Positions 8,936 to 18,254 of a DNA stretch of 64,000 nucleotides are shown here, in pieces. Source of the DNA: Gimesia maris (GTDB lineage Bacteria > Planctomycetota > Planctomycetia > Planctomycetales > Planctomycetaceae); NCBI RefSeq assembly GCF_008298035.1, contig NZ_CP042910.1:1632001-1696000 (forward strand). Reading direction: 5' to 3'. Position 1 is the first letter of the stretch; every line of letters begins with the position of its first letter. The position numbers and the translations under genes were made by a program. Under the pieces are notes generated by a model that was not told where the DNA came from, did not search any database, and saw nothing but the letters and a program-made list of their open reading frames with translations.

Positions 8936-10201
8936 ATGACAGAATTAGACCTGGCTCAATATACAGAACAGCTGGCATCTCAGGCACGAGACGCCTCGCG
9001 GAAACTGGTATCCTCAAACGGGAATCAGAAAAATGCCTGGCTGCGCCGCATGATTGAGCTGATTCAAGAACGAACACCCGAACTGCTGGAAGCAAACGCC
9101 GCCGACATCAAACAGGCACCTGAATATGGCCTGACGGAGGCTTCGATCGATCGGCTGCGACTGACCGAGACCCGATTGCAGGGGATTATTACGGCTCTGG
9201 AAGAGATCATCGCGTTGCCGAATCCGATTGGCGAAATCATCGACAGTAATATTCGTCCGAACGGTCTGCTGGTGACACGCGTAAGAGTCCCGCTGGGCGT
9301 TGTCTTTTTTATCTATGAATCACGCCCTAATGTGACCATCGATGCGGCTGCATTGTGTGTCAAAAGCGGAAACGCCGTGATTTTGAGGGGCGGAAAAGAA
9401 GCATTACACAGCAATATCGCATTCTATAAGCTGTTACAGGAAGGCCTGCGTGATGTCGGGCTTCCCGAAGAAGCAGTGCAGCTGGTTGAAACGACGGACC
9501 GCGAAGCAGTGGGACATTTTCTGAAACTGAGCGAATACATTGATGTGACGATACCCCGTGGGGGAAAAGGTCTGATTGAACGAGTGGCCCGCGATGCGAC
9601 AATGCCTGTTATCAAGCATTTTGATGGCGTCTGCCACGTGTATCTCGACAAATCGGCTGATCCAGAGCTGGCAGTATCGATTACGGTGAACAGTAAATGT
9701 CAGCGTCCCGGTGTGTGCAATGCAGCGGAAAGCCTGCTCGTGCATACTGATATCGCCGATACAGTTTATCCACGTGTCGCAGAGGCGCTTAAGAAGCAGG
9801 GAGTCGAACTGCGCTGCTGTCCGCGTTCATTGGAACGGACACCGGGGGCAACAGCGGCGACTGAAGAAGATTATGGCACGGAATACGGGGCCAAAATCAT
9901 CTCCGTCAAAATTGTGAATCACATGGATGAAGCGATCCGACATATTCATCAATATGGATCGGGGCATACCGAGTCGATTGTCACGACAGAGCTGGCGGCG
10001 TCTGAGAAGTTCACAACACAAGTCGATTCGGCGGCAGTGATCGTGAATGCCAGCACGCGTTTCAACGATGGAGGAGAGTTCGGACTGGGAGCGGAAATCG
10101 GGATCAGTACCGATAAATTTCACGCACGTGGTCCCTGTGGATTAAACGAACTGACCAGTTATAAATATGTAGCCCATGGAGCAGGGCAGATTCGAGAGTA
10201 G
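8936..10201 (+). CDS. proA: Gamma-glutamyl phosphate reductase
   Basis: Reduces L-glutamate 5-phosphate to glutamate 5-semialdehyde with NADPH, the second step of proline biosynthesis. The 421-residue length is typical. It has the ALDH-superfamily fold with [18 protein letters not shown] around residues 117-134, RGGKE for cofactor binding, and the catalytic-cysteine segment [10 protein letters not shown] (C261). The C-terminal [18 protein letters not shown] motif is diagnostic for ProA. proB is not adjacent. It has its own promoter upstream. fliM follows 75 bp downstream with no obvious terminator between, so read-through is possible. Confidence 0.95.
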   Translation: MTELDLAQYTEQLASQARDASRKLVSSNGNQKNAWLRRMIELIQERTPELLEANAADIKQAPEYGLTEASIDRLRLTETRLQGIITALEEIIALPNPIGEIIDSNIRPNGLLVTRVRVPLGVVFFIYESRPNVTIDAAALCVKSGNAVILRGGKEALHSNIAFYKLLQEGLRDVGLPEEAVQLVETTDREAVGHFLKLSEYIDVTIPRGGKGLIERVARDATMPVIKHFDGVCHVYLDKSADPELAVSITVNSKCQRPGVCNAAESLLVHTDIADTVYPRVAEALKKQGVELRCCPRSLERTPGATAATEEDYGTEYGAKIISVKIVNHMDEAIRHIHQYGSGHTESIVTTELAASEKFTTQVDSAAVIVNASTRFNDGGEFGLGAEIGISTDKFHARGPCGLNELTSYKYVAHGAGQIRE

Positions 10202-10276
10202 CAGTTAGATCAATGATTGAAATCCCGTCGCGGGCAGCCTGCTCTCGCCGTGTTTCAATTTTCAGGGAGGCCAGGG

Positions 10277-11326
10277 ATGGCAGACGTACTGAGTCAAAAT
10301 GAAGTCGAGTCGCTCTTATCGGCGTTAGATCCCTCTGCGAGCAGCGGCGGTGGATCGAGCCGTCCTGCGACGCGCAATACCGACTTCAATTCCCAGATCA
10401 GTATCTATGACTTCAAACGTCCCGAGCGTGTCAGCAAAGAGCAGATGCGGGCATTTCGCGCGTTGCATGAAAGCTTTAGCCGTGAATTTGGTGCCGCCCT
10501 CAGCGGGATGTTGCGTTCCATCATTGAAGTCAAGCTGATCAGTGTAGACCAGTTGACCTACAGCGAATTTGTATTCAGTCTGGAGAACCCGACCTGTTTT
10601 AATCTACTTGAGTCCGAAACGCTGGACGGGCATATTATTCTGGACATCAGCCCGTCGATCATCTTTCCCATCATTGACCGGTTACTGGGGGGGGATGGGC
10701 ATTCGCATGGTGCCTACCCGAATCGGGCGCTGACCGAAATCGAAATCCGCCTGGTTTCCCGGATTACCGGGCTGGCCATTGAAGGGATTGAATCGGCGTG
10801 GAGTAACTTGTGTGACTGGAAATTACGGGTCTCACAGGTCGAAAGTAATCCTCAACTGGTGCAGATTGTACCACCCAACGAAGTGATCGTGCTGATTTCT
10901 TTCGAAGTCACGATGGGGGAAACGCGAGGGATTATCAATCTCTGTATTCCCTTCAATACGATTGAGCCTCTGTCTAACAAATTGACCTCCGATACCTGGT
11001 CTGCTTACAAGAAGAAGTCACCGGATTTGAGACAGCAACTGAATCTGGAAGCGAGTGTCTCTAAGTCAAAAATTGCGATGCGGGTCGAACTGGACAACAG
11101 TAAATTGACGGCGGGTGAAGTACTGAATCTGGCTGTGGGTGATGTCATCATGTGTAACAAGGGGAGTGCCCAGAGCCTGACGGTTGAGCTGGAAGGTTCG
11201 CCGGTCTTCACTGCTTTTCCGGGAGTGTATAAAGGACATAAAGCCATCAGTATTGAGAAAATGCTGGCAATTCCCCGGGACGTGATCGAAGAACGTCTGA
11301 AAAAATCGGATGCAGCGACAGGATAA
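10277..11326 (+). CDS. fliM: Flagellar motor switch protein FliM
   Basis: C-ring protein that binds phospho-CheY and controls the direction of flagellar rotation. The N-terminal CheY-binding peptide [10 protein letters not shown] is present at residues 5-14, followed by a short Ser/Gly linker, the CheC-like middle domain (DRLLGGDG near the end of its first half) and the SpoA C-terminal domain. The chosen ATG (10277) is preceded by GGGAGG and gives the canonical MADVLSQNE start; an upstream in-frame ATG at 10217 would add 20 residues not seen in the family. No other flagellar genes are nearby, which is unusual for fliM. Confidence 0.92.
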   Translation: MADVLSQNEVESLLSALDPSASSGGGSSRPATRNTDFNSQISIYDFKRPERVSKEQMRAFRALHESFSREFGAALSGMLRSIIEVKLISVDQLTYSEFVFSLENPTCFNLLESETLDGHIILDISPSIIFPIIDRLLGGDGHSHGAYPNRALTEIEIRLVSRITGLAIEGIESAWSNLCDWKLRVSQVESNPQLVQIVPPNEVIVLISFEVTMGETRGIINLCIPFNTIEPLSNKLTSDTWSAYKKKSPDLRQQLNLEASVSKSKIAMRVELDNSKLTAGEVLNLAVGDVIMCNKGSAQSLTVELEGSPVFTAFPGVYKGHKAISIEKMLAIPRDVIEERLKKSDAATG

Positions 11327-11754
11327 AACGATCGGTTTTTGCGGGATGATCCCACACTGTACTTCAGGGATGAATTGTAGTAGACTTTGAAGATCAATGG
11401 TAATCTGAGATGTTTTCAGCTTGCCAGATCTCATTATTGATTGAACGATCATCGGTCAGCCGATCGGGATACACCGGTTTTCAGTCAATCCGTCATTTTT
11501 TCTACGAAGTCACCGGGTTTTTAACCCCGTTTCGGTGGAAAAAGTAACGTGAGGCTGATTATACTGCCCGATCAACCTCCCTGTTGAAGTTCCGTCTGTA
11601 CTGTTTGATGGACAGATGTGTTCTTCCTGGTTGAGGATTCTGCGTGAGAAGAATGCAGAACACGTAGAGGAAATGACTCTGGATTGAAGACTGGATCTCT
11701 GTTTTCTCAGAGGCAGCCCGTGTCTCTGAAACGTTTACGAAGATAGAAAATAAA
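11327..11754. other. Long leader/intergenic region before rpmI
   Basis: A 428-bp stretch without a gene. It lies where infC often sits in other bacteria, but no IF3 coding sequence is visible. A TATACT -10-like hexamer occurs at 11560-11565, though without a good -35, which would leave a leader of about 190 nt. The region has several short inverted repeats, and such leaders before rpmI-rplT often carry an L20-binding autoregulatory RNA; I cannot prove that here. Confidence 0.4.
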
Positions 11755-11955
11755 ATGCCTAAGCAAAAGACACATAAAGGAATGAAGAAGCGGTTCAAAA
11801 TTACTGCTTCTGGTAAAGCCAAGCACAGGAAAGCATTTCGCGGTCACATTCTCAGTAAAAAGAGCCCCAAGCGAAAGATCAGACTTCGCGGTGATGGTAT
11901 TGTGACAGGCGCGGAAGCAAAGCTGATTGTGAATGCTCTGCGTCCCAGTTCATAA
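11755..11955 (+). CDS. rpmI: 50S ribosomal protein L35
   Basis: Small basic large-subunit ribosomal protein of 66 residues, the usual L35 length. The N-terminus [15 protein letters not shown] and the internal [13 protein letters not shown] with [12 protein letters not shown] match the family. It precedes rplT with a 79-bp gap, the standard bacterial order, and is probably co-transcribed with it from a promoter in the long upstream leader. Confidence 0.96.
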   Translation: MPKQKTHKGMKKRFKITASGKAKHRKAFRGHILSKKSPKRKIRLRGDGIVTGAEAKLIVNALRPSS

Positions 11956-12034
11956 CTTTGCCGAGATCCCGGCTACTTAAGCTGGAGTGTGTGCTGACAG
12001 AATCAATATTTAACATCACAGTTGGAAAGTAATA

Positions 12035-12391
12035 ATGCGAGTTCGAAAAGGTGCAGCTCGACGTCGAGCCAAGAAAAGACTGTTCAAAGAAGCCCGCGGT
12101 AATGTTGGTGGTCGCAGTAAACTGCTGCGAACCGTCAAAGAAACCCTGATTCGTTCCCGGGTGTACGCCTACCGTGACCGTCGCGTTCGCAAACGTGAAT
12201 TCCGTGCATTGTGGGTGACTCGAATCACTGCTGCCTGCCGCGCACGTGGGACGAATTACTCCCAGTTTATCAATGGTTTGACCAAAGCGGGAATCACTCT
12301 GAATCGTAAATCGCTGAGCGAACTGGCAATTTATCAGCCACAGATCTTTGATGAGATTGTGAAAGCTTCCCAGGCTGCTTTAGCAGCATAA
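12035..12391 (+). CDS. rplT: 50S ribosomal protein L20
   Basis: Large-subunit assembly protein that binds 23S rRNA and in many bacteria represses its own operon. The 118-residue length is standard. The basic N-terminal tail [20 protein letters not shown] is followed by the conserved [16 protein letters not shown] and the C-terminal globular domain with INGL and [10 protein letters not shown]. It is the last gene of the rpmI-rplT unit, ended by a strong intrinsic terminator at 12435-12469. Confidence 0.97.
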   Translation: MRVRKGAARRRAKKRLFKEARGNVGGRSKLLRTVKETLIRSRVYAYRDRRVRKREFRALWVTRITAACRARGTNYSQFINGLTKAGITLNRKSLSELAIYQPQIFDEIVKASQAALAA

Positions 12392-12434
12392 GTTCTGAGT
12401 CGTTTGACTGCTCAGTTCAGAGACATAAAATCTG

Positions 12435-12469
12435 CCAGGTCTGTTCGATGAAACAGACCTGGTTTTTTT
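12435..12469 (+). terminator. Intrinsic terminator after rplT
   Basis: Perfect 11-bp stem CCAGGTCTGTT / AACAGACCTGG (12435-12445 with 12452-12462), 6-nt loop, then seven T. Confidence 0.92.
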
Positions 12470-12626
12470 ACGTACCGGTCTGATATCTGTCAGAATGGGG
12501 GATATAGGATCTCTCAAATTGCAGTTCGCCCGAAAACAGGAATCTGTTATATTACGAGTCGAATCTGTCGGGACTGAGGCAGGTTTCATTTCAGAAGTAA
12601 TTCCCGATCAGGGAGGCAGGGATTAG

Positions 12627-13046
12627 ATGCAGACAGGCGTGGAATCAGCTCCGGGATGCAGCAGGTGTAGGCTACACTGGCTGATTGCGCTGTCGTGCTG
12701 TCTGGCGAGTTTCATGAGTTTGTCTGCGTGCACCGGCTTCAGGTCGGTTGTGCCGGCCCCGCTGGTCTTCGAAGAGCAGTCGGCAAAGATCCTGGAGCTC
12801 GCGCCGCTGGGAACTCCCAAAGAACAGGCTATCCGTCAGTTGAACGATGCGGGGATTTCGGGCGATTTTGCTTCCAGTCCTTCGATCTATTATTGTGATC
12901 TGTGGCAGCGGGAAGATGGCAGTCTGTGGCATCTCAATGTCGCTCTATTGTTCCAGGAGGACGGCACACTCTATAAAACCCGACCGGCACAGGCCGATGT
13001 CAGCTGGGAAAAAGACGCCTCCACCACGCAGCAGTCGGAGCCTTGA
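12627..13046 (+). CDS. Predicted lipoprotein of unknown function
   Basis: A 139-residue protein with a lipoprotein signal: a hydrophobic segment (about residues 18-33) ending in the lipobox LSAC, so Cys35 should be lipidated and the protein anchored in an envelope membrane. The mature part has a GTPKEQAIRQLNDAGI segment, reminiscent of the short helix at the start of SmpA/BamE-like folds, then a hydrophilic tail. I do not recognise a defined family. A good ribosome site (GGGAGGCAGGG) precedes the ATG. It converges on the zinc-ribbon gene with only 26 bp between stop codons. Confidence 0.7.
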   Translation: MQTGVESAPGCSRCRLHWLIALSCCLASFMSLSACTGFRSVVPAPLVFEEQSAKILELAPLGTPKEQAIRQLNDAGISGDFASSPSIYYCDLWQREDGSLWHLNVALLFQEDGTLYKTRPAQADVSWEKDASTTQQSEP

Positions 13047-13072
13047 TTCCTTTATAAAGGCAAGTGGACCAG

Positions 13073-13522
13073 CTATTGATCCACCGGGTCTGCGGGTTTC
13101 TCGAGCAACTGGATGTGTCCCTTGCAGAATTTGCAGGCTGCCACTGTACCCAGGTATTTGTGGGCTATGCGCAGTTCCTGTCGGCAGTGCGGACAACTGG
13201 TATAGAAGCCCTGGGAGATGGCTTTGCTGGCATCGATTTTCAAGGCTAAAGGGGCCTGGCAGAATTTGCAGGAGACCTGTTTTCCCAGGTATTTTTTATG
13301 GACGCGTAATTCTTTACGGCAGTCCGGGCACTGGAAAAAGTATCCGACCGGATAAGCATCGCAGCAGACCGCCAGCTCTTTCAGTGGATGGAAAGCGGGA
13401 ATCTCTACTGTATCGTGCTCCAGGTCATCATTGAGCAACTCACGGCAGGTTTGACAGTGTACCAGATTTGCAGGCATGTCCTCCCCGCATTGCGGGCAGG
13501 GGCCACCGGGCCAGGCGGGCAT
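13073..13522 (-). CDS. Multi-zinc-ribbon protein
   Basis: A 149-residue protein with three CxxC pairs that each look like a zinc ribbon: CPQC...CQTC (residues 9-28), CPDC...CKFC (about 69-92) and CPHC...CKFC (about 113-136). The second and third are clear internal copies, sharing the pattern CPxCRxELRxxxKYLG followed by CKFC. No signal peptide, so it is probably cytoplasmic and may bind nucleic acid or protein. No known enzymatic domain is present. It stands alone between two convergent or unrelated genes. Confidence 0.72.
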   Translation of the reverse strand: MPAWPGGPCPQCGEDMPANLVHCQTCRELLNDDLEHDTVEIPAFHPLKELAVCCDAYPVGYFFQCPDCRKELRVHKKYLGKQVSCKFCQAPLALKIDASKAISQGFYTSCPHCRQELRIAHKYLGTVAACKFCKGHIQLLEKPADPVDQ

Positions 13523-13740
13523 AATAAATCCTTGTTTTTCAATTCAGTCAGTTTTCAGGTTGCTGAAGTTTTGAGATGGCCCGTTATCTCGGTTGAGGTT
13601 TTACTTGATCATTAGAGATTCGTAGAGATTACTGGGAGATGAGCTTAATCGTTTAGAACTGTCCTCATCTAAAGTATAGCAGATACTGGAACAGTTTGAA
13701 TCAATTTTTCCAACGTTCCGCATCTCTTTCCGCGTGCAAC

Positions 13741-15006
13741 TTATTTTTGAGGTTGCAGGCAGTACAGGTGTTTAAAGGTCCGCAGAAACATCTGGCCATT
13801 GGCGACCACCACGGTCGCATGGCTGGGGTCTCCGAGTTTGACTTTTCCATGTGATTTAAACTGGGGAGAGGCTTCGATCATGGCAAGATCACCATTTTCA
13901 TTGATGCAGTACAGGACGCCGTTAATGCAGACGGGAGAACTGCTGAAGTTTCCCTCAATACGTTCGGTCCAGATGTTTTTCTGAGTGGCCAGATCGACAC
14001 AGCTGACGACGCCGGCATCACCCCAGAGATAGAGATGTCCTTCGTAGACAACCGGAGTCGGAACGTAAGGAAGTTTGGTGGAACGCTGATACTTGATATG
14101 GCTTTCTTTGATATTACCTGAACCGGTAGGGTCTACGCCATACAGCAGTTTGCCTCTGCCGCCCCCGCCACAGGTAGCAAAAATCAGGCCTTCGCCATAC
14201 ACGGGGGAAGAAACAGTTCGCTGCGGAAATTCTCCCGTAGTCCAGTTCAGTTTCCCTGTTTCCGGGTCGAGGCTGCTGACGCCGGTTGCACCACTGACAC
14301 AAATCAGTTGCGGTCCCGTATTGGGGTGATTGATAATGATGGGGGTCGCATAGGAAGTCCGACGGACCTCCCGGTCTGCCTGCCAGACTGTTTCGCCGGT
14401 CAGTTTATTAAACGCGGTGACAAAACTGGGGCCCTGTTGGTCGTTGGTGGCGATGACCAGGTCTTTATAGATGATGGGAGAGCTGCCATGTCCGTGCTGG
14501 CTCATAAAGGCGCCCAGGTTGCGTTCCCAGATTTTGTTCCCTTTGAAGTCGTAGGCGATCAGCAGATATGACTCTTCATCCGCAAACTCGACATACACGT
14601 GTTCTCCATCGGTGGCGGGGGTACTGGAGGCCCAGCTTCCCTTGCGATGTTTATGGCTCTTTTTAAGTTTCGTTTCCTGTCGCCACTTTTCTTTTCCGGT
14701 TTTGGGGTCGATGCAGAACAGGTAGCGGGTTTCTCCTTCATCGATGGCGGAAGTGACAAACAGGTTGTCTCCCCAGACGGACGGTGAAGAATGCCCGATT
14801 CCAGGCAGTTCCATGTGCCAGGCGTAGTCTTTCTCGGTCCACTGCAGCGGGAAGCCTTTTTCTTCCGAAATGCCTGAACCGTCGGCTCCTCGAAAGCGCG
14901 GCCAGTTTTCTGCGTGCAGTGAGGACAGAACGGTAAGAGAGCAGCATACAATCAGCATGATCCGCAGGGGGTGGGTAAAACGGCGGTTGGAAAGTAGTCT
15001 GTTCAT
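13741..15006 (-). CDS. Secreted PQQ-type beta-propeller protein
   Basis: A 421-residue exported protein with an N-terminal signal (hydrophobic stretch about residues 15-31, ending near LHA) and repeated beta-propeller blades of the PQQ/quinoprotein type. The mature N-terminus NWPRFRGADGSGIS is a motif repeatedly seen in planctomycete propeller proteins. Blades carry the usual alternation of DPKTGKEKW and DPETGKLNW sequences. No catalytic residues typical of PQQ dehydrogenases are visible, so it is more likely a BamB-like structural or binding propeller than an enzyme. It is divergent from the sigma54 regulator gene. Confidence 0.85.
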   Translation of the reverse strand: MNRLLSNRRFTHPLRIMLIVCCSLTVLSSLHAENWPRFRGADGSGISEEKGFPLQWTEKDYAWHMELPGIGHSSPSVWGDNLFVTSAIDEGETRYLFCIDPKTGKEKWRQETKLKKSHKHRKGSWASSTPATDGEHVYVEFADEESYLLIAYDFKGNKIWERNLGAFMSQHGHGSSPIIYKDLVIATNDQQGPSFVTAFNKLTGETVWQADREVRRTSYATPIIINHPNTGPQLICVSGATGVSSLDPETGKLNWTTGEFPQRTVSSPVYGEGLIFATCGGGGRGKLLYGVDPTGSGNIKESHIKYQRSTKLPYVPTPVVYEGHLYLWGDAGVVSCVDLATQKNIWTERIEGNFSSSPVCINGVLYCINENGDLAMIEASPQFKSHGKVKLGDPSHATVVVANGQMFLRTFKHLYCLQPQK

Positions 15007-15234
15007 GGGAGATTCTCGTTTGAGGCAGGATGTAATTCAGATTTCACACAATTAGCTTGACGAATTTTATGTTCTGGTGCAAGTTAATTGAATATAATAA
15101 ATGTCCGGGCTATCGTAAGTAAATAGGGCGTACTGATTTCGGCAATGTTTGCGGGGCGGGTGCCTGTTGGCTCTATTATGAGGGATCACGTTCGCTGGAT
15201 TTACCGCAGTGGAACCAGTCCTGTGTCATCATAC

Positions 15235-17274
15235 ATGCATAATTCTGAAAAGAAAAACTCAAACGTGACTTCCTCGGTAGCGTATCTGATCATTCAGGAG
15301 CTGGAAGAGCGGGGCAAGGTGTATCGCCTGGTGGATCGTCAGGTGACGACCATCGGCCGCGCGCCGACGAACCGGATTGTGCTCGACGACGAGGTCTGCA
15401 GCCGCAATCATTGCGAGATCTTCTATAGCGATTCTGCCTGGTACATCCGAGATCTGGGAAGTCGAAACGGGACGCTGGTACAGGGGATTCCCATCAGCCA
15501 GGATTATGAGCTCCAGGAAGGCGACATCGTAGAAATTGGTGACAGTCAGGCGATCTTTACGTTTGATGTATCCCGTTTCTCCTCGCGTCCGACGTCAGAC
15601 GGCTCCAGTGCCGAGCTGGAGAGTGAGACCATGGGGGCGGGGCATCAGTCCAGTTGGGAAGAGTTCAACGTCCCCGAGATCATCCAGCGAAAGAGTCACA
15701 CCCGGTTTCACACACCGCCTCCAGTCTCTCATTCTGACCGGGACCGGGATCGAACCAGCCGTGAGCTGGGGCGCCTGTATCGCCTGGCGCTGGATATGGG
15801 CAATGTCCAGTCCGAGCAGGAACTCTCGCAGATTGTCCTGAACGGGCTGTTTGAGGGAACGAGTGCGGATATCGGGGCTATTTTGTATTTTGATCCGGCC
15901 CAGCAGCAGCCCCGCAAGCCTGAACACCTGAAGGTCATCGCTTTTCAATCAGTCGACGAGTTGCCTTACCAGAAGCCTTCCCACTTCCTGTCAGAGATGG
16001 TTTTTGATGAAGGGGATGCGATTCTGGCCCACAATATCGCGGATGACAGCAAGCTGTCGACGCGGGACAGCCTGGGGAAAATTCATGCCCAGAGTGTCAT
16101 CTGTGCGCCGTTGCGAAATAAACGGGGGGTGGCAGGACTGATCCACCTGTATTCGACCAACCCCGATAATCCGCTGGATTCAGATGACCTGGAGTTCACA
16201 CTGGCTCTGGCGGATCAACTGGCGATTTCCTTTCAGAACCTGAGTGAGAAGCTACGACTCTCCGATGGTCTGGCGCGGATGGAAGGCGAGAATAAAGCAC
16301 TGAGGGAGCAACTGGAGCTCGAGAGTGAGCTGGTCGGGAAAAGCCCCAGTATGACTGCGATGAAGGCACAGATCCTGCGGATTGCCCCTACAGATGCCAG
16401 TGTGCTGATTCGTGGTGAGAGCGGCGTTGGTAAAGAGCTGGTAGCGAGAGCGATTCATTTCAACAGCCAGAGAAAGAAACAGCCTTTTGTCTGCATGAAC
16501 TGTGCGGCTCTCAGTGAGGGTCTGCTGGAGAGCGAGCTGTTCGGGCATGAAAAGGGGGCCTTTACCGGTGCAACCGGTCAGAAGCCTGGTAAATTCGAAC
16601 AGGCACATAAGGGGACTCTGTTTCTGGATGAAGTCGGGGAAATGTCCCTGGGGGTGCAGGCAAAGTTTCTACGGGTTCTGGAAGGGCATTCCTTTGAGCG
16701 GGTCGGCGGCAGTGTATCGATCAATGTTGATGTGAGGGTGGTTGCTGCGACAAACCGGGATATGGAGAAAGCGGTTGCAAAAGGGATCTTCCGGCAGGAC
16801 CTCTATTTTCGATTGCACGTGGTAGAGGTCAGCGTTGACCCGCTACGGGTACGTGCGGACGATATCCTGCTGCTGGCCGATTATTTCCTGAATCGCTTTG
16901 TGGTGAAAACAGGGCGACCGATTCGCGGATTTACCGAGGAAGCCAAGGAGCTGCTGGAAGCGTATCACTGGCCGGGTAATGTCCGCGAACTGCAGAATAC
17001 GATCGAGCGGGCTTTTATCTTGTGCACCGGCGACGTGATAGACGCTTCTGATATCCAGTTATCCGCCGTCGGCATGGAAAGCGATCCTCAGAATGTGCTT
17101 CCTGCCGCTCATACCCGGTATCGGGAAGTTTCACTGGAGATCATGGAGCAGGAACATATTCTGGCAGTGCTCAATAATACCAACTGGAATAAATCGCGGT
17201 CGGCTCAAATCTTGGGAATTGAACGTTCCACTTTGGATCGGAAACTGAAACGTTACGGGATTCATCGCCCCTGA
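15235..17274 (+). CDS. FHA-GAF sigma54-dependent transcriptional activator
   Basis: A 679-residue enhancer-binding protein. An FHA domain (about residues 25-95, with IGRAPTNRI and SRNHCEI) recognises phosphothreonine, suggesting input from a Ser/Thr kinase. A GAF domain follows (about 178-340), then the AAA+ domain with Walker A GESGVGKE (about 394), the sigma54-contacting GAFTGA loop (about 440) and Walker B LFLDE. The C-terminal Fis-type helix-turn-helix (about 635-679) should bind DNA. The ATG at 15235 is preferred over upstream in-frame starts because it places the FHA domain at the usual distance. The target operon cannot be told from context. Confidence 0.9.
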   Translation: MHNSEKKNSNVTSSVAYLIIQELEERGKVYRLVDRQVTTIGRAPTNRIVLDDEVCSRNHCEIFYSDSAWYIRDLGSRNGTLVQGIPISQDYELQEGDIVEIGDSQAIFTFDVSRFSSRPTSDGSSAELESETMGAGHQSSWEEFNVPEIIQRKSHTRFHTPPPVSHSDRDRDRTSRELGRLYRLALDMGNVQSEQELSQIVLNGLFEGTSADIGAILYFDPAQQQPRKPEHLKVIAFQSVDELPYQKPSHFLSEMVFDEGDAILAHNIADDSKLSTRDSLGKIHAQSVICAPLRNKRGVAGLIHLYSTNPDNPLDSDDLEFTLALADQLAISFQNLSEKLRLSDGLARMEGENKALREQLELESELVGKSPSMTAMKAQILRIAPTDASVLIRGESGVGKELVARAIHFNSQRKKQPFVCMNCAALSEGLLESELFGHEKGAFTGATGQKPGKFEQAHKGTLFLDEVGEMSLGVQAKFLRVLEGHSFERVGGSVSINVDVRVVAATNRDMEKAVAKGIFRQDLYFRLHVVEVSVDPLRVRADDILLLADYFLNRFVVKTGRPIRGFTEEAKELLEAYHWPGNVRELQNTIERAFILCTGDVIDASDIQLSAVGMESDPQNVLPAAHTRYREVSLEIMEQEHILAVLNNTNWNKSRSAQILGIERSTLDRKLKRYGIHRP

Positions 17275-17777
17275 TCTGTGAACGAGTGCTACTGTTGAAT
17301 GTTGTCACCATGTGGTTTTGATTCATCAAAATCCAGCAGATTCAGCCGAAACGGCAGGCGAAATCTGAATCTCAGGCGAGAGTTACCTGTTGAGGGATTC
17401 GATTTCAAAGTAGTTTGCAAAAATGTCAAAAATCTTGTTGACATTTTACCATAAAAACTAAAGAATTGTCCTAGAAACAGGGGATACCTAATAGGTGTCC
17501 TCTCTTGCGGTTTTCAACTGCAGCCAAAAAAATTCGGGATGTTTTTTAACCACTAATTTAGAAGAGTTTCCCACCTGAAAAAACTTCCCACACCCTTGGA
17601 GGGTGTTGCTTTCAATCTCCCAAATAACGCAATGGATGCGTACGCTACGAGCGATTGAATTTCTCGGTTTGGTAGAGATGACTGATTGTTTTGTTCCACG
17701 TAGAAGGTTTGTTCACTCATATGGTATGGGTGGAGATTCTGGACTTTTGTAATTGTTGTTGGAGAAAGAAGAAGAGA
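17275..17777. other. AT-rich intergenic region with a dyad
   Basis: A 503-bp stretch without a gene. It holds the dyad described at 17420-17447 and ends in a purine-rich ribosome site (GGAGAAAGAAGAAGAG) for the next gene. Confidence 0.5.
17420..17447. promoter_or_regulatory. Perfect 10-bp inverted repeat overlapping a TTGACA
   Basis: AAAATGTCAA (17420-17429) and TTGACATTTT (17438-17447) form a perfect dyad with an 8-nt centre. Its right arm contains a TTGACA -35-like hexamer, so it could be an operator over a promoter for the gene at 17778; no good -10 was found at 17 nt. Confidence 0.4.
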
Positions 17778-18104
17778 ATGTCGGCATTTTTGATGGGTAC
17801 GGATGACGTTGAGACTCTTTCATACGAACTTGAAGATGATCAGTCATTGGTCAGCTACGAAGATGGTGATTACCAGGATTTTTCTGGTGAAGGGTATGAT
17901 CCCAACTTCGATGCTCTGTTCGGTGAAGAAGAGTACCGCGAAATGGGCATTAACCCAGACGAAGCAACACAGGCGAAGCCTGGTTCAGAACAGAAGGTTC
18001 TGATGCTGGCTGCTCGCTATGCTGCTGGTCTACCACTCTGGAATAACAGTGATTGTTACGATCACGGTCCAGGAGAAAACCTGCTGCAGGGACTTCTTGC
18101 TTAA
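17778..18104 (+). CDS. Small acidic protein of unknown function
   Basis: I do not recognise this 108-residue protein. The first two thirds are strongly acidic (runs such as YELEDDQ and GEEEYRE); the last third contains a helix KVLMLAARYAAGLPLWNN. There is no signal peptide or membrane segment. The ATG at 17778 has a strong purine-rich ribosome site; the frame could extend upstream to 17691, but that part looks non-coding (FCNCCWRKKK). It has its own long upstream region and a hairpin just downstream, so it is probably a single-gene transcript. Confidence 0.65.
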   Translation: MSAFLMGTDDVETLSYELEDDQSLVSYEDGDYQDFSGEGYDPNFDALFGEEEYREMGINPDEATQAKPGSEQKVLMLAARYAAGLPLWNNSDCYDHGPGENLLQGLLA

Positions 18105-18160
18105 AATCATCGATTTCGCAGTGTCTTTTTCACAATGCGAATCGTTATGTTTTCGATAGA

Positions 18161-18194
18161 AAAGGGTCTTCAGGCAATTGACTGAAGACCCTTT
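18161..18194. terminator. Hairpin terminator after small acidic gene
   Basis: Stem AAAGGGTCTTCAG / CTGAAGACCCTTT (18161-18173 with 18182-18194), loop of 8 nt. The T-run is short and within the stem on both strands. Confidence 0.7.
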
Positions 18195-18254
18195 CCTTGC
18201 GCTGAGACAGAATGTTCATACCGCTTCCGCTTTGTGGAGAGGTGGACTGACGAC

